NCBI GenBank assembly: GCA_018647025.1
Contig: JABGTQ010000288.1
Location: forward strand, 1-7,324
Direction: 5' to 3'
Source: Nitrospina sp.
GTDB lineage: Bacteria; Nitrospinota; Nitrospinia; Nitrospinales; VA-1
DNA: 7,324 bases
The notes under the pieces are model-generated. The model searched no databases. It was not told the DNA's origin and worked only from the letters and a program-made list of their open reading frames with translations. Shown here piece after piece: positions 6,341-7,324 of this stretch; the first letter of the stretch is position 1; each line of letters begins with the position of its first letter. The translations under genes were made by a program, and so were the position numbers.

Positions 6341-7096
6341 TTAGAGAGTAATATCCCATTTTTTCAACTCATCTATTGCCTTGTAACTGGTCAGATCAAA
6401 GTGAACCGGCGTAATAGAAATATACTTATTGGAAACTTGAAAACAGTCTGCAGCCTCATCAACCTCATCAATGCGGATCTCTCCAGCATACCAGTAGTAA
6501 TCATTATTTCTTGGGTCCACACGTTTATCGAATGTTTCAATCACGCGAGATTTCCCCTGCCTTGTAATAGAGACGCCTTTAATTTCTGAATAAGGCACTG
6601 CAGGTATATTGATATTAAGTGCAACTCCATCTGGCAACCCATTTTTTAAAACAATTTTTGCCATCTTTGCACCAAATTCGGCAGCAAACCCAAAGTTAAA
6701 ATTTTCAAACGAGTTAAGAGAAACTGCAATGGCAGGAATCCCTTCGATGGTAGCTTCACTTGCCGCAGAAACCGTTCCTGAATAAATGGCACAGGTTCCA
6801 AAATTTCCACCTTGATTAACTCCTGAAACAACCAACTCTGGAGGTTGGTCAAAAAGTACTGTCGTCGCTAGTTTTATACAATCTGCAGGAGTGCCATTGA
6901 CGGCATAGCCAATAAACTCATTATCTTCAACTATTTTACGCACTTTAAGCGGCTGCGTTAGAGTAATAGCATGCCCCATTGCACTTTGCTCCATTTCAGG
7001 TGCAACAATCACTACTTTAAAATACTTGGCTAATTCTTTATAAATTGTACGAATACCGACAGCTCTGAAACCGTCGTCGTTGCATAAAACAATCAT
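6341..7096 (-). CDS. surE: 5'/3'-nucleotidase SurE
   Basis: SurE is a metal-dependent phosphatase that removes phosphate from nucleoside 5'- and 3'-monophosphates and can act on short polyphosphate; it is linked to stationary-phase and stress survival. The 251-residue product has the family's usual length and motifs: the N-terminal NDDG loop with metal-binding D7 and D8, S38 in APEMEQSAMGHAITL, NGTPADCIKLA (residues 67-77), and SGVNQGGNFG with the metal ligand N94, followed by IYSGTVSAASEA. The first strand reads IVLCNDDG, with Cys where Thr is common. The ATG at 7096 is required because the first strand and metal site follow immediately, and an in-frame stop lies just upstream at 7115-7117. 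No Shine-Dalgarno sequence is visible; instead the start codon directly follows the T-tract of a terminator-like hairpin. It is on the same strand as the peroxiredoxin gene and converges with pnp. Confidence 0.96.
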   Translation of the reverse strand: MIVLCNDDGFRAVGIRTIYKELAKYFKVVIVAPEMEQSAMGHAITLTQPLKVRKIVEDNEFIGYAVNGTPADCIKLATTVLFDQPPELVVSGVNQGGNFGTCAIYSGTVSAASEATIEGIPAIAVSLNSFENFNFGFAAEFGAKMAKIVLKNGLPDGVALNINIPAVPYSEIKGVSITRQGKSRVIETFDKRVDPRNNDYYWYAGEIRIDEVDEAADCFQVSNKYISITPVHFDLTSYKAIDELKKWDITL

Positions 7097-7131
7097 AAAA
7101 AAATACCCACGGGCTCAAACCACCCGTGGGT
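7097..7131 (-). terminator. Intrinsic terminator of the peroxiredoxin gene, abutting the surE start
   Basis: On the minus strand ACCCACGGG (7131 to 7123) pairs perfectly with CCCGTGGGT (7113 to 7105) over 9 bp with a 9-nt loop. One A and seven T follow (7104 to 7097). The next base is the A of the surE ATG. Form and position fit a Rho-independent terminator for the gene ending at 7193. Because it lies in front of surE without a gap, it could also work as an attenuator for surE. Confidence 0.85.
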
Positions 7132-7133
7132 TT

Positions 7134-7178
7134 TAGTAAGTTTTACTAGGTAGACTAAAGTCCTTCCTAGGGCTTTAG
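7134..7178. repeat. Small inverted repeats between prx and surE
   Basis: TAGTAA (7134-7139) and TTACTA (7143-7148) form a 6-bp inverted repeat with a 3-nt spacer. CTAAAGTCC (7155-7163) and GGGCTTTAG (7170-7178) form a 9-bp one with a 6-nt loop and one G-T pair when read on the plus strand. Neither is followed by a U-run on the minus strand. I could not find a convincing promoter for surE in the 96-nt gap. Confidence 0.4.
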
Positions 7179-7192
7179 CTTAATAATCCTAG

Positions 7193-7324
7193 TTAATTAT
7201 GTTTATTAAAATACTCCTGTGACCCTTTAGGATCAGGCTTCATCCCATCAGCTCCCTCACTCCAGTTAGCAGGACAAACTTCACCATTTTTTTCATGGTA
7301 TTGCAAAGCGTCGACCATACGCAA
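7193..7324 (-). CDS. Typical 2-Cys peroxiredoxin (AhpC/Prx1 type), C-terminal 43 residues only
   Basis: Peroxiredoxins of this group reduce hydrogen peroxide and organic peroxides in the cytoplasm through a peroxidatic cysteine that forms a disulfide with the resolving cysteine of the partner subunit. Only the C-terminal end is in the window; the gene continues beyond the right edge, where its peroxidatic cysteine must lie. The visible part reads [18 protein letters not shown], in which the Cys of GEVCPANW (codon 7274-7276) is the resolving cysteine. A tail with KPDPKG follows, ending in EYFNKHN. The tail aligns without gaps with animal Prx1/Prx2, including a YF pair 21 residues after the resolving cysteine. 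The gene ends at TAA (7193-7195), with a strong terminator about 60 nt downstream. Its own start and promoter cannot be seen. Confidence 0.93.
   Translation of the reverse strand: MRMVDALQYHEKNGEVCPANWSEGADGMKPDPKGSQEYFNKHN

Noticed and set aside
6317..6589. 90-codon plus-strand frame with a hydrophobic start downstream of pnp
   Set aside because: It begins within the terminator hairpin and runs antisense to conserved surE codons; no ribosome site is seen.
7097..7192. Promoter for surE on the minus strand
   Set aside because: Several AT-rich hexamers are present, but no pair at correct spacing resembles a sigma-70 promoter well enough to call.

Overview
The window is an AT-rich, gene-dense stretch of bacterial chromosome carrying a core translation and RNA-metabolism cluster. 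On the plus strand, in order: infB (translation initiation factor IF-2), rbfA (ribosome-binding factor A), truB (tRNA pseudouridine-55 synthase), rpsO (ribosomal protein S15) and pnp (polynucleotide phosphorylase). Converging on this cluster from the minus strand are surE (5'/3'-nucleotidase) and the last 43 codons of a typical 2-Cys peroxiredoxin that runs off the right edge. All of the long reading frames are intact and close to the usual length for their families. I see no tRNA, rRNA, CRISPR array, transposase or phage gene.

Organism: the infB-rbfA-truB-rpsO-pnp order is widespread in bacteria. IF-2 has a short N-terminal module of the '[13 protein letters not shown]' kind rather than the enterobacterial one. 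No DHH phosphoesterase gene lies between rbfA and truB, and no ribF lies between truB and rpsO. A Gram-negative organism outside the Gammaproteobacteria (for example a deltaproteobacterial or SAR324-like lineage) is my best guess, but this is weak inference; a 16S or marker-gene search would be needed.

Layout: infB (TTG start behind a perfect AGGAGG) is followed by a 93-nt gap holding a perfect 22-bp AT-rich palindrome. rbfA and truB overlap by 20 nt. The 145-nt truB-rpsO gap is the most structured part of the window. It contains a long imperfect hairpin, a 29-codon upstream reading frame with its own strong Shine-Dalgarno sequence inside that hairpin, and a second small hairpin that buries the rpsO Shine-Dalgarno sequence. 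The two hairpins share bases, so they cannot both be fully formed. rpsO and pnp are 21 nt apart and probably co-transcribed. A bidirectional terminator separates pnp from the convergent surE. Upstream of surE, an intrinsic terminator for the peroxiredoxin gene ends directly at the surE start codon.

How the genes work together: IF-2 starts translation, RbfA matures the 30S subunit, S15 nucleates assembly of the 30S platform, TruB modifies tRNA, and PNPase degrades mRNA and processes RNA 3' ends. Grouping them lets ribosome assembly, initiation and RNA turnover follow growth rate. The rpsO leader is the likely place for feedback control of the downstream half of the cluster. No wholly new multi-gene system is evident. 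The candidates for something undescribed are the rpsO leader, the palindrome after infB and the terminator-start junction at surE.
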